Shown piece by piece: positions 43,459 through 52,787 of a stretch of DNA of 64,000 bases; within the stretch, counting starts at the first letter, position 1; the number at the start of each line of letters is the position of its first letter. The stretch covers positions 1 to 64,000 of the forward strand of contig CASEHS010000001.1 in NCBI GenBank assembly GCA_949287815.1, written 5' to 3'. Both the position numbers and the translations under genes were made by a program. The notes beneath the pieces were generated by a model, which saw nothing but the letters and a program-made list of their open reading frames with translations, was not told the DNA's origin and searched no databases. Source of the DNA: an uncultured Bacillota bacterium. GTDB lineage: Bacteria; Bacillota; Clostridia; Christensenellales; Borkfalkiaceae.

Positions 43459-44403
43459 ATGGATATAAACAAATATTCACCTAAATTCAAAATAAAAAGT
43501 CAGCATCTTCTGCATCTTGCAGACCTTAGCACGGAAGAAATTTTCGAATACCTTTACGCCGCAAAAGTAATGAAGAAAAAATACAAAGTAGGCGAAATCA
43601 CAGGTATTTTGAAAAATAAAACGATCGGGCTTTTGTTCGGAAACGTATCTACAAGAACTCGTGTATCTTTTCAGATGGGAATACGGCAACTGGGCGGGCA
43701 CTATGTTTTTCTTCCCAAAAACGAAACGCAGCTTTCCCGCGGCGAAAGCATTAAAGATACCGCGGTAATGCTTGGAAGATACGGACTTTCCGCTTTGGTA
43801 CTTCGCGCCTTTAACGATTCGGAAGTTACCGAATTTGCAAAATACAGCGAAATTCCCGTAGTCAACGGCATTTCCGATACTTCCCATCCCCTGCAGATCC
43901 TTTCCGATCTTTTTACGGTATGGGAGATGAAAGGAAAACTGGAAAACCTGAAAATCGCCTATATCGGCGACGGAAACAATATCGCAAACTCGCTGATCAT
44001 GGGCTGCTCTAAATGTGACATGAACGTATCCATAGCCAGCCCGAACGGTTATACCCCCGACCAGCGCGTAGTGGAACGCGGAATGCAATACAGCGATGTC
44101 GTCATAACTAATGATATTTATGAAGCAGTGAAAAACGCCGATATAGTTTATACAGATGTATTTATCTCTATGAGCGACGAGGAAGACGAAAAGAAAAAAG
44201 CCAAACTTGCCCGTTACCGCGTAACGCCCGAAGTCATGGCACAGGCAAAACCCGATGCACTGTTTATGCACTGTATGCCCGTTCACAGAGGCGAGGAAGT
44301 CTCCGCCGAAGTTGCGGACGGAGAACAGTCCGTCATGTATACACAGGCAGAAAACAGACTCCATCTCAACAAAGCCGTCCTTGCCCTTCTCACCAAACGA
44401 TAA
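43459..44403 (+). CDS. argF: Ornithine carbamoyltransferase
   Basis: Makes citrulline from ornithine and carbamoyl phosphate (or the reverse in arginine fermentation). The 314 residues show the carbamoyl-phosphate loop FGNVSTRTRVSFQ, ISDTSHPLQILSD, and the ornithine site LFMHCMPVHRGEE (usually HCLP). The domain hinge and the DVFISMSD loop (usually SMG) are slightly variant. GAGGG is 11 bases from this ATG and nearer a 5-codon frame (43451-43468) that overlaps it. No other arginine genes adjoin. Confidence 0.92.
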   Translation: MDINKYSPKFKIKSQHLLHLADLSTEEIFEYLYAAKVMKKKYKVGEITGILKNKTIGLLFGNVSTRTRVSFQMGIRQLGGHYVFLPKNETQLSRGESIKDTAVMLGRYGLSALVLRAFNDSEVTEFAKYSEIPVVNGISDTSHPLQILSDLFTVWEMKGKLENLKIAYIGDGNNIANSLIMGCSKCDMNVSIASPNGYTPDQRVVERGMQYSDVVITNDIYEAVKNADIVYTDVFISMSDEEDEKKKAKLARYRVTPEVMAQAKPDALFMHCMPVHRGEEVSAEVADGEQSVMYTQAENRLHLNKAVLALLTKR

Positions 44404-44456
44404 TTCCCCTATATCATATTTCAATTCGATCTGATTTTAAATCATCCTACCTTAAA

Positions 44457-44495
44457 AAAGCGGAGCGCAAATAAAAACGCTCCGCTTTGTTTTTT
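44457..44495 (+). terminator. argF terminator
   Basis: AAAGCGGAGCG pairs with CGCTCCGCTTT (44478-44488), then GTTTTTTA. Confidence 0.9.
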
Positions 44496-44550
44496 ACTCC
44501 TTTCTCTTTCCACACCCCTTTCTCGTATACGGTAGGAAACACTTTTTTGT

Positions 44551-44575
44551 ATCACTTGCCCAATCGGCAAGTGAT
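44551..44575 (-). terminator. Terminator of the decayed lipoprotein gene
   Basis: ATCACTTGCC/GGCAAGTGAT stem around a short loop; the minus strand continues ACAAAAAAGTG, a weak tail. Confidence 0.6.
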
Positions 44576-44587
44576 AAATTTATAATT

Positions 44588-45617
44588 TTAATTATTTGCA
44601 AAGGTTGCACCTTCCAACCTGACATTAAATGACGTGTAATCAAAAAAATTTACCAGATTTTCATCGCTTACATATTGAACAGGAAGTTTGCTTGCTTCAA
44701 ATATGAAAGTACCGTCTGTCATTTCAACTTCAGTATCGTTGACGTATAATTTTGCACCCGATAAATCAAGCCCGTCGTTGCACGTTACCGAAACGGCACC
44801 TAATTCATCAAAAGATATTTCACCGTCTCTGCTGACAGTCAGCAATTCGGCTGATTGATTATTGATATAAAATCCATTAGGAACAATCGCTTCCGTATTT
44901 ATCAATATTTCGTTCGTAAGGCTGATATCACCGAAAAATAACACGTATTCGTTTCTTGCGGCAGAAAGCTGCTCCTTAAAACTACCGTTTTCTGTTGCAA
45001 CTAATTCTAAACCGGTCCCGGTGCTTGCATCGTTAAAGCTAAATGCGTATTTGCCAATAATCGGTCCTGTCAGCTCAATGCCGACGTTTTCCACATACTC
45101 AGTATACGTTGTCTTGTAGGAATAAGTTGGCTCCAGCAAAGCCTGATAAAGTGTTTTATTGTCGTCCAGCTTAAACTCTTTTAGATACGTACTGATATCC
45201 GCCCCGTTTTCTTCGTTAACTTTAAACCTGACGGACAGCTCCCTCTCCTGACACGCAAAAGTAATCTTGACGTCTTTCGTGATATTCTCAACAGTAATTG
45301 TTCCGGCTATTTGAGCTTCATTGAGCGGTGCGTCAGCATTATAATTGCTGTTCTTTTTAAAAGCAATTTCTTTACCGTCCGCAAAAACTTTGAGCGTATT
45401 TACATCGTAGTAATTGTTGATCGCCACACCTGCCGTTGCACTTTCTCCGCTTTTCCAACCGTTTGCAAATCCATTGATATTGTCCGGCGCGCATAATTTA
45501 GCAACAGCGTCTTAATCTTCTGTCAAAAAATACGTCGTACCTCCGCTACAAGCGACCAAAGGCGCAAATATTGATATCAAAGCAACAGACAATACCAAAA
45601 AAAATAAGTTTTTTCAC
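44588..45617 (-). pseudogene. Lipoprotein gene disrupted by a frameshift and an in-frame stop
   Basis: Reading the minus strand from a GTG at 45617 after AGGGGG, VKKLIFF is followed in another frame by VLSVALISIFAPLVAC with lipobox LVAC. The frame shift falls in an 8-T run (45597-45604). Continuing, SGGTTYFLTED is stopped by TAA (45512-45514), then the same frame runs on as DAVAKLCAPDNINGFANGW into 279 more residues. The distal part has beta-rich repeats (TITVENITKDVKITF) like InlB-B-type domains. A downstream GTG at 45427 could restart but has no ribosome site. Confidence 0.7.
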
Positions 45618-45629
45618 TCCAACCCCCTC

Positions 45630-46001
45630 TTATTTAAGAATAAATATCAGTGCCGCCGCCATTGCACCAAATGACAATAACGCAATAATGACCGAAACAA
45701 TTGCATACTTTCTTTCATCCGGGTTGAATATCAGAACAATGCTCCAAACCAACATTATAAGTTGACCGATGATCCCGTTAATCAAAAAAATTATTGCAAA
45801 CGCAATACAGACAATAATTAGAATCAACCCGCCTATAAATGTTTGCCCAGTCATTATATCAAATGACTTTATGACACCAAACCCGGCAAGCACGGCAATG
45901 GCAATAAAAATTATATTGGCAAGCGCATACACTATTCGTTTTCCTTTTTCGGCTGTTATAATATTGCCAATGTGCCTGATCAGCTGTTGACCAACTTTCA
46001 T
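45630..46001 (-). CDS. Small four-helix membrane protein, unknown function
   Basis: A 123-residue protein with about four transmembrane helices (residues 24-42, 53-75, 78-92, 100-122), e.g. FIGGLILIIVCIAFAIIFLI. It has a short positive N-terminus (KVGQQLIRHIGNI). It lies 12 bp upstream of the decayed lipoprotein gene, suggesting an operon. No family recognised. Confidence 0.65.
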   Translation of the reverse strand: MKVGQQLIRHIGNIITAEKGKRIVYALANIIFIAIAVLAGFGVIKSFDIMTGQTFIGGLILIIVCIAFAIIFLINGIIGQLIMLVWSIVLIFNPDERKYAIVSVIIALLSFGAMAAALIFILK

Positions 46002-46197
46002 ACTCCCTCTCCCCTTTTATATAAGAAAATACATACATATATTTAGTTTTTATATATCATAACATAAACGCGCACAAAAGTCAAGATTTAATTTTTTATA
46101 AACCATGCTTAACTTAATCGATTAAACCTAAAACAATTATTTTTAATTGTTATGACTTGCAAATTCGATCCGCTCAATATTTTTGTAATTTACGCAA

Positions 46198-46251
46198 TAT
46201 ATAGAACGAGGCAGTCGGTGCAAAATTGCACCGACTGCCTCGTTCTATATA
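46198..46251. repeat. 26-bp perfect palindromic stem with 2-base centre
   Basis: 46198-46223 pairs exactly with 46226-46251 (arm begins TATATAGAACGAGGCAGTCG). It is downstream of the icd stop but neither strand has a good T-run, so it may be an unusual terminator or a palindromic element. Confidence 0.85.
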
Positions 46252-46284
46252 CACTTATTAAAGCCTTTAAGTTTATCTTTGCTT

Positions 46285-47496
46285 TTACAGTTTTTCCGCG
46301 ATCGCACGGAGGAAGCCTTGCGAATCGAGTTTTACGGGCTGAACGCCTTCCATACGGAAGAGTGCGACGAGATCCCCCGTCATTTTTCCTTCCTCGATCG
46401 TTTCCACCGTCGCCTTTTCCAGTTTTTTTGCAAAAGCGGTAAGTTCGGGAATATTATCCAGCTCTCCGCGCTTTGCAAGCGCACCCGTCCAGGCAAAAAT
46501 AGTTGCAACGGAGTTTGTGGAAGTTTGCTCACCTTTGAGATACTTATAATAATGGCGGGTGACCGTGCCGTGCGCCGCTTCGAACTCATAATTTCCGTCG
46601 GGCGAAACGAGAACGGATGTCATCATACCGAGAGAGCCGTAGGCGGTCGCGACCATATCGCTCATCACGTCGCCGTCGTAGTTTTTGCAAGCCCACAACA
46701 CGCCGCCCTCCGAACGCATAATGCGCGCAACGGCATCGTCGATCAACGTATACATATATTCTATGCCCGCTTTTTCAAACTTCTCTTTATACTCCGTTTC
46801 GTAAATTTCATTGAAGATATCCTTGAAACGGTGATCGTATTTTTTGGATATGGTATCTTTCGTCGCAAACCAGAGCGGATACTTTATATCGAGCGCGTAA
46901 TTAAAGCAGGAACGGGCAAAACTCGTAATAGACGCATCCGTATTGTGCATCGACTGTACGATTCCGCTTCCCTTGGCAAAATCGTGTACGAGCAATTTTT
47001 CCTTGACTTCCCCTTTTTCGTCCTCAACAACAAGGTAGGCTTTATCGCCCTTAGCCGTCTTAGTTTCCACACCCGAATACACGTCGCCGTAAGCGTGCCT
47101 TGCAAGCACTATCGGCTGTTTCCAGGACGGAACGTAAGGCAGAATACCCTTTGCCAGAATGGGCGCACGGAACACCGTACCGTCGAGTATACGGCGGATC
47201 GTGCCGTTCGGGCTCTTCCACATCTGTTTGAGGTTATACTCTTCCACGCGCTGCGCGTTGGGAGTAATCGTAGCGCATTTTACGCCTACGCCGTATTTCT
47301 TATTCGCTTCCGCCGCCTCGACCGTTACGCGATCGTCCGTTGCGTCGCGGTTTTTCAGTCCGAGATCGTAGTATTCGGTTTTCAGATCCACATACGGGCA
47401 GATCAGAATATCTTTGATCCACTGCCAGAGGATTCTTGTCATTTCATCGCCGTCCATTTCAACGATCGGCGTTTTCATCTTGATTTTTTGATTCAT
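46285..47496 (-). CDS. icd: NADP-dependent isocitrate dehydrogenase, eukaryotic-like type
   Basis: Oxidises isocitrate to 2-oxoglutarate, giving NADPH. The 403 residues match the IDH1-like homodimeric subfamily: [49 protein letters not shown] and [20 protein letters not shown]. It lacks the E. coli-type phosphorylation loop order. GltA in the same window would provide citrate; aconitase is not visible. It is monocistronic in appearance. Confidence 0.95.
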   Translation of the reverse strand: MNQKIKMKTPIVEMDGDEMTRILWQWIKDILICPYVDLKTEYYDLGLKNRDATDDRVTVEAAEANKKYGVGVKCATITPNAQRVEEYNLKQMWKSPNGTIRRILDGTVFRAPILAKGILPYVPSWKQPIVLARHAYGDVYSGVETKTAKGDKAYLVVEDEKGEVKEKLLVHDFAKGSGIVQSMHNTDASITSFARSCFNYALDIKYPLWFATKDTISKKYDHRFKDIFNEIYETEYKEKFEKAGIEYMYTLIDDAVARIMRSEGGVLWACKNYDGDVMSDMVATAYGSLGMMTSVLVSPDGNYEFEAAHGTVTRHYYKYLKGEQTSTNSVATIFAWTGALAKRGELDNIPELTAFAKKLEKATVETIEEGKMTGDLVALFRMEGVQPVKLDSQGFLRAIAEKL

Positions 47497-47620
47497 TCGG
47501 GCAGACCTCGCTTATATTTTTCACTCGGATATTGTACCAAATCCGAACGAAAAATTCAAGCGTTTGTCGCCTTCTGCCTGAAATTACAAATTTATGTACA
47601 CACTCGCCAAAATTTATTTT

Positions 47621-48757
47621 CTATCGGCGTTTTCCGTGTGCGGCAGAATTTTTACCGAGCACGCCGCAGTTTCTGAGCATTTTTTTGCCGGCGCGCACCT
47701 CGGCGTCCCTTATCCCCTGCCCGATAAGCAATGCAAGGAGATTTGAAAAACCGCTCAGGTTTTCGCAGAAAAGATAATAAGCAAGGGATCCCGGCACCGT
47801 ATTCATTTCATTGAAATACACATCATCCCCCGAAAGCAGGAAATCCGCGCGCACGATACCGCGCAAATCGGACTTTTTATAAAGCGTTCGCGTATATTCC
47901 TTGACGGTGTTTGCCTGTTTTTCGGTGATTTTTGCAGGCAAAGTACTTGCGCGCTCTTTTCCGCCGTCCGAAAGATACTTATCCGAAAAAGTAAGTATCG
48001 CATTATCCGTTTTCGGCTCTTCGCATTCGGAAAGGACGATATTCTCCCCTTGTCTGTATGCGGCACAGTTGATCTCTCTTCGCTCCGAAAGATATTTTTC
48101 CACGATCACCACACTGTCATATACAAAAGCGGCACGGAGGGAAAACACAAGTTTTTCATCGTTTTCCGCAACAAAAACGCCGATACTCGATCCCTGACGG
48201 GAAGGTTTGACAATGACGGGAAAACCGAGTTTCGTCTTTACAAACTTTCTGACGAACGCCGTGCGGTGAAGATAATCGTCTTCCGTTATTTTCACATACG
48301 GCAGGACGTTTATCCCGAGCGATTTTGCCCAAAGTTTTGTTGCCGCCTTATCCATAAACAATGCCGACCCGAAAAGATCGGGAGAAGCGTTTGCGATCCC
48401 GTTCAGGTCGAGAATGGCGGAAACCACACCGTCTTCCCCGCAAAGGCCGTGACAGCAGTTGACGGCACAATCTATCTTCGCGATTTCTTTTCGCTTATTC
48501 CCCTTTATCGTATAAAGTTTACCGCCCGAAAATTCCGCTTCCTGCGCCTTCTTTTCCACGCCTGCCGAAAAAGTGTTCAGATCGAAAAGCGCATCGCCCG
48601 TATAGAATTTTCCGCTCTGGGTGAGATATACGGGGAAAGGCCGAAACTTTTCCCTGTCGAGCACGTTCGCCGCCATTGTTCCCGTAATGACGGAAATTTC
48701 GTTTTCACACGACCTGCCGCCGTAGATCACGGCAATGTTGAGCACCGATTTTCGCAT
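47621..48757 (-). CDS. ddl: D-alanine--D-alanine ligase
   Basis: Makes D-Ala-D-Ala for peptidoglycan. Start at ATG 48757, set by GGAGGTG (378 residues). ATP-grasp markers: IAVIYGGRSCENEIS, HGLCGEDG, FPVIVKPSRQGSSIGVF and the metal site GDDVYFNEMNTVPGSLAYYL. The position after murF, 97 bp downstream, supports the role. The Ser/Tyr residues at the specificity loop suggest D-Ala rather than D-lactate, but this is not certain. Confidence 0.93.
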   Translation of the reverse strand: MRKSVLNIAVIYGGRSCENEISVITGTMAANVLDREKFRPFPVYLTQSGKFYTGDALFDLNTFSAGVEKKAQEAEFSGGKLYTIKGNKRKEIAKIDCAVNCCHGLCGEDGVVSAILDLNGIANASPDLFGSALFMDKAATKLWAKSLGINVLPYVKITEDDYLHRTAFVRKFVKTKLGFPVIVKPSRQGSSIGVFVAENDEKLVFSLRAAFVYDSVVIVEKYLSERREINCAAYRQGENIVLSECEEPKTDNAILTFSDKYLSDGGKERASTLPAKITEKQANTVKEYTRTLYKKSDLRGIVRADFLLSGDDVYFNEMNTVPGSLAYYLFCENLSGFSNLLALLIGQGIRDAEVRAGKKMLRNCGVLGKNSAAHGKRR

Positions 48758-48854
48758 AAAAAAACACCTCCGCAATTTATTTTCGCTTCGGTGTTTCCGT
48801 ATGTATTCAAAAAATTAAGTTCTGCCACAAAACAGTATTTTCGGCTGTGCGGTA

Positions 48855-50465
48855 TCAGTTATAAATATCGGGCAGATCGTTCAGAAACAGCACACAGTCT
48901 CCTTCGTTCAATTCCTTTGCCAGAATTTCCTGCGCTGCCGCAAGCGTCGGTACAACGGTGAGGTTTTCCTCCGTGCCGCCAGCCGAAAGATAGCCGCGCT
49001 TTACGCACTGTACGAGCGTCGCTCCGACTAAGATCACGCGATCGCACACGGCAAGTTTTTCGCCGAGAGCAAAGTTTTCCGCCTCTTCCAAAACCCCAAG
49101 TTCGACAAGCCCCGGCGTTACGACAAACTTTCTGCCGCCGAAAGACGAAAGCACTTCTATCGCGTCCGCTGCCCCTACAATGTTCGAATTATAACTGTCG
49201 TCAAGCACGGTCACCCCGCCCGAAACGATGGGTTGCAGGCGGTGGGGAATATAATCCGCACGGGCGATCCCCTCGGCAATTTCTTCTTTTGTCATTCCCA
49301 ATTTATAAGCAAGTGCCGCGGCAAGCGCGATATTTTTTGCACTGTGCGCGCCAAGAAGTTTACTCTGCACTTCCGTCTTTATCGCACCGAATGCCAGACA
49401 GAATTTCACGCCCTGCGGCCCTGCGACCACATCGGAAATCCCCACCTCGCAGCGTTCTCCCACGGACACCGAATTTACTTTTGAAGTATCGAACCGATCG
49501 GTAAATTCATCCTTGCCGATCACGGCAAATCCGCCTTCTTTTATCCCCGAAAGGATCTCGCCTTTCGCTTCAATAATAGCGTCTACGCTTCCGAATGTTT
49601 CCAGATGCTGCGGGCAGATACCCGTAACAATGCAATGATCGGGCTTAAAGACCTCACAAAGTTCGGCAATATCCCCTTTATGCCGCGCCCCCATTTCCGC
49701 AATAAAGAAGTCATAATCCGAAGGCAAATTTTCTTCTGCCGTGCGGGCAATGCCGAGCGGCGTATTGAAAGATGCCGGCGTGATAAGAACGCGGTATTTC
49801 ACGGAAAGGATAGATGCCAGTATATTTTTTACGCTCGTTTTGCCGAAACTGCCCGTAATTGCGATTTTAACGCCGCCGAACACATCGATCTTACGCTTTG
49901 CACGAAGAACAAATTTCCTGTTTCTGCGCTCGGAAAAAGGTCTGTCTATCGCATTTGCAAGCCGCAAAAACAAAGGCAGCAGCAGCGGAAGCACCGACAT
50001 AGGCAGATATCTTAAACAAGTGACAAGCTCCTGTTTGGCATAAAAAGCGACCGCATTCACCCCAATAGCAAGAGCGGCGGAACAAACCAGCACGATAAAT
50101 ACTTCCAGCCCGTAGATATGCTGCGCCCGTTTCGTTCCTGCAAGCGGAACTTTGAGCGCGCGCCTGTCTGCACGGCAATACACCGCGACAAACACGGGAA
50201 ACGGTATCAAAGAAAGATATGCCGAAAAGCCCGTAAACGCGAAACAGACCGCGATCACCGCACAGGAAAGCAAGGTAAGAAATGCAAGGATCGTGAGCGT
50301 CGAACCCACCATATTCCCTTTTTTCTTCATCCACGCGGAAAAACGTTTGCCGTCATAACCCGACTGCTGCAACGCGCCGAGCATTCTGAACGAGCAAAGG
50401 GGTAAAAGCGCGGCAAGCGCAAACCCCACAACGATATATTCCGCTATTTTCTGCATTGTAAACAT
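48855..50465 (-). CDS. murF: MurF-type ligase with N-terminal membrane domain
   Basis: Adds D-Ala-D-Ala to UDP-MurNAc-tripeptide. Start at ATG 50465 (AAAGGA), 536 residues. Residues 1-185 carry about five transmembrane helices (e.g. YIVVGFALAALLPLCSF, VFIVLVCSAALAIGVNAVAF) instead of the normal MurF substrate-binding domain. The Mur ligase core follows: P-loop IAITGSFGKTSVKN, FFIAEMGARHKGDIAEL, HSAKNIALAAALA, PHRLQPIVSGGVTVLDDSYN. The substrate-domain replacement is unusual. It lies between an alpha/beta hydrolase and ddl. Confidence 0.85.
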   Translation of the reverse strand: MFTMQKIAEYIVVGFALAALLPLCSFRMLGALQQSGYDGKRFSAWMKKKGNMVGSTLTILAFLTLLSCAVIAVCFAFTGFSAYLSLIPFPVFVAVYCRADRRALKVPLAGTKRAQHIYGLEVFIVLVCSAALAIGVNAVAFYAKQELVTCLRYLPMSVLPLLLPLFLRLANAIDRPFSERRNRKFVLRAKRKIDVFGGVKIAITGSFGKTSVKNILASILSVKYRVLITPASFNTPLGIARTAEENLPSDYDFFIAEMGARHKGDIAELCEVFKPDHCIVTGICPQHLETFGSVDAIIEAKGEILSGIKEGGFAVIGKDEFTDRFDTSKVNSVSVGERCEVGISDVVAGPQGVKFCLAFGAIKTEVQSKLLGAHSAKNIALAAALAYKLGMTKEEIAEGIARADYIPHRLQPIVSGGVTVLDDSYNSNIVGAADAIEVLSSFGGRKFVVTPGLVELGVLEEAENFALGEKLAVCDRVILVGATLVQCVKRGYLSAGGTEENLTVVPTLAAAQEILAKELNEGDCVLFLNDLPDIYN

Positions 50466-50498
50466 AATTTTTCCTTTCGTGCCGCAGACGGACACATT

Positions 50499-51251
50499 TT
50501 ATTTCACGATCTCGCCAGTTTTGAAAAACTCACGCGCGATCGCGTTAAATAAATCGGGCTGTTCGCAGAAACAAAAATGCGTTGTTCCTTTCATGACCGC
50601 AAGCCCCGAATCTTTTGTGCCTTTATGAAGAATATCCGCCATATACAGAGGAGTTGCGGTATCCTTTTCCCCGAATACGTACAGTACGGGTACTTTTATC
50701 TCCTTCAAAAGCGGCGTAAGATCTTCATTGACGATCTTTTTATAACTTTCGCGCATGATCGGAGAAAGTTCCCGATATTCTTTTGAACCGAATTTCCTCT
50801 CGGCGAACTTCGGAGCGATCTTTCTGACCATACGATAAGTTCTGACTTTTAATTTATAACGAAGTCCGCGCCTTGGCGGAACGCCCGCACATCCCGTAAG
50901 CAAAGCCTTGCCGATAAGAGAAGGCTCGTTCGCCAAAAGCCTGAGTGCGACCCTTCCGCCGAAAGAATGGGCAATCAGCCTTACATTTTCAAGCCCTTTC
51001 TTTCGGAAAAAATCCGCCGTGAACTCCGCATAATCCTGCGTAGACCACGCGTCCTTTAAAGGCGCGCTTTTGCCGAAACCCGGAAAATCAAATGCTGTCA
51101 CCCGATAAAACTTTGAAAAATACTTTATCTGCCAGTAAAAACACTCTTTCGAAGCGAGATATCCGTGCAAAAGCACGAGATCCTCGCCCTTTCCTTCCGT
51201 GAGAACGGAAATTTCATTTTCCCTCAGCAGATCAAATCTCCTTTTCGGCAT
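50499..51251 (-). CDS. Alpha/beta-hydrolase
   Basis: A 250-residue serine hydrolase fold: oxyanion LVLLHGYLASKECFYW, the nucleophile elbow RLIAHSFGGRVALRL, then ELSPIMRESYKK as lid, and the acid-histidine pair in YVFGEKDTATPL and MKGTTHFCFCE. Substrate unknown. It sits between rimI and murF, 33 bp before murF. Confidence 0.88.
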   Translation of the reverse strand: MPKRRFDLLRENEISVLTEGKGEDLVLLHGYLASKECFYWQIKYFSKFYRVTAFDFPGFGKSAPLKDAWSTQDYAEFTADFFRKKGLENVRLIAHSFGGRVALRLLANEPSLIGKALLTGCAGVPPRRGLRYKLKVRTYRMVRKIAPKFAERKFGSKEYRELSPIMRESYKKIVNEDLTPLLKEIKVPVLYVFGEKDTATPLYMADILHKGTKDSGLAVMKGTTHFCFCEQPDLFNAIAREFFKTGEIVK

Positions 51252-51272
51252 TTTTAAAAACAGGCAATCAAA

Positions 51273-51716
51273 TTATATCGTTTTGCCGAGTTCTTTACTC
51301 ATTACAACGGCGTCTTCCCCGTCCCCGTAATATTTCGGGCGAACGTATCTGCCCACGTATCCCAGTTTGAGATACAGCGACATCGCCGCCGCGTTAGATA
51401 CCCGCACTTCCAGAAATATCCTTTTTACTCCTCTTTTGAGAGCCTGCGTTTCGAGAAAGATAAGCATCTTTTCCGCCGCTTTTCTTCTTCTGAATTCAGG
51501 AAGAACGGCAACGTTTGCAAGATCGGCATCTTCTCCCGCACAGATCAAAAAGGCATAACCTGCCTTTTTTCCGTCCGCCTCCGCAATCACGGTAAGGGTA
51601 TTTTCACCGAAAAAAGTATCCGCGAGCATCTGAAAAGTCCAAGGATCGGAAAAACAAACCGATTCCGCTTTTGCTACGTCGTAAACGTCTTCATACGTCC
51701 ATTGCCGTAAAATCAT
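51273..51716 (-). CDS. rimI: Ribosomal-protein-alanine N-acetyltransferase RimI
   Basis: GNAT acetyltransferase of 147 residues; the start at ATG 51716 overlaps the tsaB stop. AESVCFSDPWTFQMLADTF, the acetyl-CoA loop VLPEFRRRKAAEKML, and EVRVSNAAAMSLYLKLGYV are RimI features. It acetylates the N-terminal alanine of S18. Cotranscribed with tsaB, as commonly seen. Confidence 0.93.
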   Translation of the reverse strand: MILRQWTYEDVYDVAKAESVCFSDPWTFQMLADTFFGENTLTVIAEADGKKAGYAFLICAGEDADLANVAVLPEFRRRKAAEKMLIFLETQALKRGVKRIFLEVRVSNAAAMSLYLKLGYVGRYVRPKYYGDGEDAVVMSKELGKTI

Positions 51717-52321
51717 TGTCTTTCCCTCTTTTCCCGCTCTTCCTCTGCCTGACTCTTTCGAACGTACAGCGCACCGAGCGGCGTTGCGCCCGTAAATCCT
51801 GCCGCGGCAATGCAAAGACCCTTTGCGGGATCCGCGCGCTCGAACGGTACGGGAAGGTCGGTAAAAGAACGAAGTTTAAACTGTTCAGCGAGCTCCGCGA
51901 GCCGATCACTGCTCGCGTATTCGGGAGCAAGTATTTCTTCCCCCTTTTCGTCAAAGCCGCAGACATAAAAATATCCGCGCCCTGCGGGAATGACGGAAAG
52001 CGTCTTGTCGATTGCATTATATGCCAGCGTGCGGAAAGAGGTTACCGCAAAGGCAGGTTTTTCCAAAGCGGAACAAAAGCCCTTTATCGTGGAAATACCG
52101 ATACGGATGCCCGTAAACGACCCCGGCCCCGTTACGGCGCAGAAAAAGTCACAGTCCTTCGGAGAAAGTTCCGCTTTTGAAAGTGTTTCCTCGATCGCAC
52201 CCATCAGCCGTTCGGAATGGCGCATCGCACAATCTTTTTCAAAATATACCGTTTCCTTACCGTTTTTACACGCAACAACGGTCAGATATTCCGCGCTTGT
52301 ATCCACTGCAAGATAGTTCAT
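51713..52321 (-). CDS. tsaB: tRNA threonylcarbamoyladenosine synthesis protein TsaB
   Basis: A 202-residue ASKHA-fold partner of TsaD needed for t6A37 tRNA modification. LAVDTSAEYLTVVACKNGK, RHSERLMGAIEETLSKAEL, VTGPGSFTGIRIGISTIKGF and PVPFERADPAKGL are visible. It overlaps tsaE by four bases and rimI by four. Confidence 0.95.
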   Translation of the reverse strand: MNYLAVDTSAEYLTVVACKNGKETVYFEKDCAMRHSERLMGAIEETLSKAELSPKDCDFFCAVTGPGSFTGIRIGISTIKGFCSALEKPAFAVTSFRTLAYNAIDKTLSVIPAGRGYFYVCGFDEKGEEILAPEYASSDRLAELAEQFKLRSFTDLPVPFERADPAKGLCIAAAGFTGATPLGALYVRKSQAEEEREKRERQ

Positions 52322-52713
52322 TTTATAATTATCTCCCTTTGCGTTTCGGAACGTTTGAGAATGGTTACCGATTTACAGTTTTCGGGTAAAACTTCACAAA
52401 TATTTTCCGACCATTCGATCACGCACACACCGCCCGCATAAAAATAATCGGTAAGTCCCAGTGCTTCCGCCTGCGCGCCGCTTTTTAAACGGTAGCAGTC
52501 GTAATGATACAAAATCCCGCCGTAATCGTTCATATAAGCGTAGGTCGGGCTCGTGATCTCGTCTTCAATGCCGAGGCCTTCGGCGATCCCTTTTACGAAT
52601 ACCGTTTTCCCTGCACCCATTTCACCGTGGAGCAAAACGATATCGCCTTTTTTCAGCGTTTTTGCATATTCCCTTGCAAATGAAATTGTCTCTTTGGCAC
52701 TTTCCGTAATCAT
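52318..52713 (-). CDS. tsaE: tRNA threonylcarbamoyladenosine ATPase TsaE
   Basis: A 131-residue P-loop ATPase: LLHGEMGAGKTVFVKGIAEG, the switch TSPTYAYMNDYGG, YHYDCYRLKSG and EWSENICEVLPEN. It drives the TsaB-TsaD complex. First gene of tsaE-tsaB-rimI-hydrolase-murF-ddl. The promoter at 52759-52787 places +1 at a hairpin. Confidence 0.95.
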   Translation of the reverse strand: MITESAKETISFAREYAKTLKKGDIVLLHGEMGAGKTVFVKGIAEGLGIEDEITSPTYAYMNDYGGILYHYDCYRLKSGAQAEALGLTDYFYAGGVCVIEWSENICEVLPENCKSVTILKRSETQREIIIK

Positions 52714-52733
52714 TTTTTACCGCTCCGAAAAAG

Positions 52734-52755
52734 AAGAGGCGTTTTTCACACCTCT
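52734..52755 (-). promoter_or_regulatory. 5'-terminal stem-loop of the tsaE transcript
   Basis: AGAGGCGT (52734-52741) pairs with ACACCTCT (52748-52755) with one G-U; the predicted +1 falls at its edge. Followed by TTCTTTTT. Confidence 0.4.
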
Positions 52756-52758
52756 TCC

Positions 52759-52787
52759 ATTATAATATACAAAACACAATTTTGCAA
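52759..52787 (-). promoter_or_regulatory. Promoter of tsaE-tsaB-rimI-murF-ddl operon
   Basis: Minus strand TTGCAA (52782-52787), 17 bp, TATAAT (52759-52764). Confidence 0.8.

Noticed and set aside
46279..47676. A 465-codon open frame on the plus strand opposite icd
   Set aside because: It is the antisense shadow of a clearly conserved isocitrate dehydrogenase, with Arg/Phe/His-rich, unfoldable-looking residues and no ribosome site.
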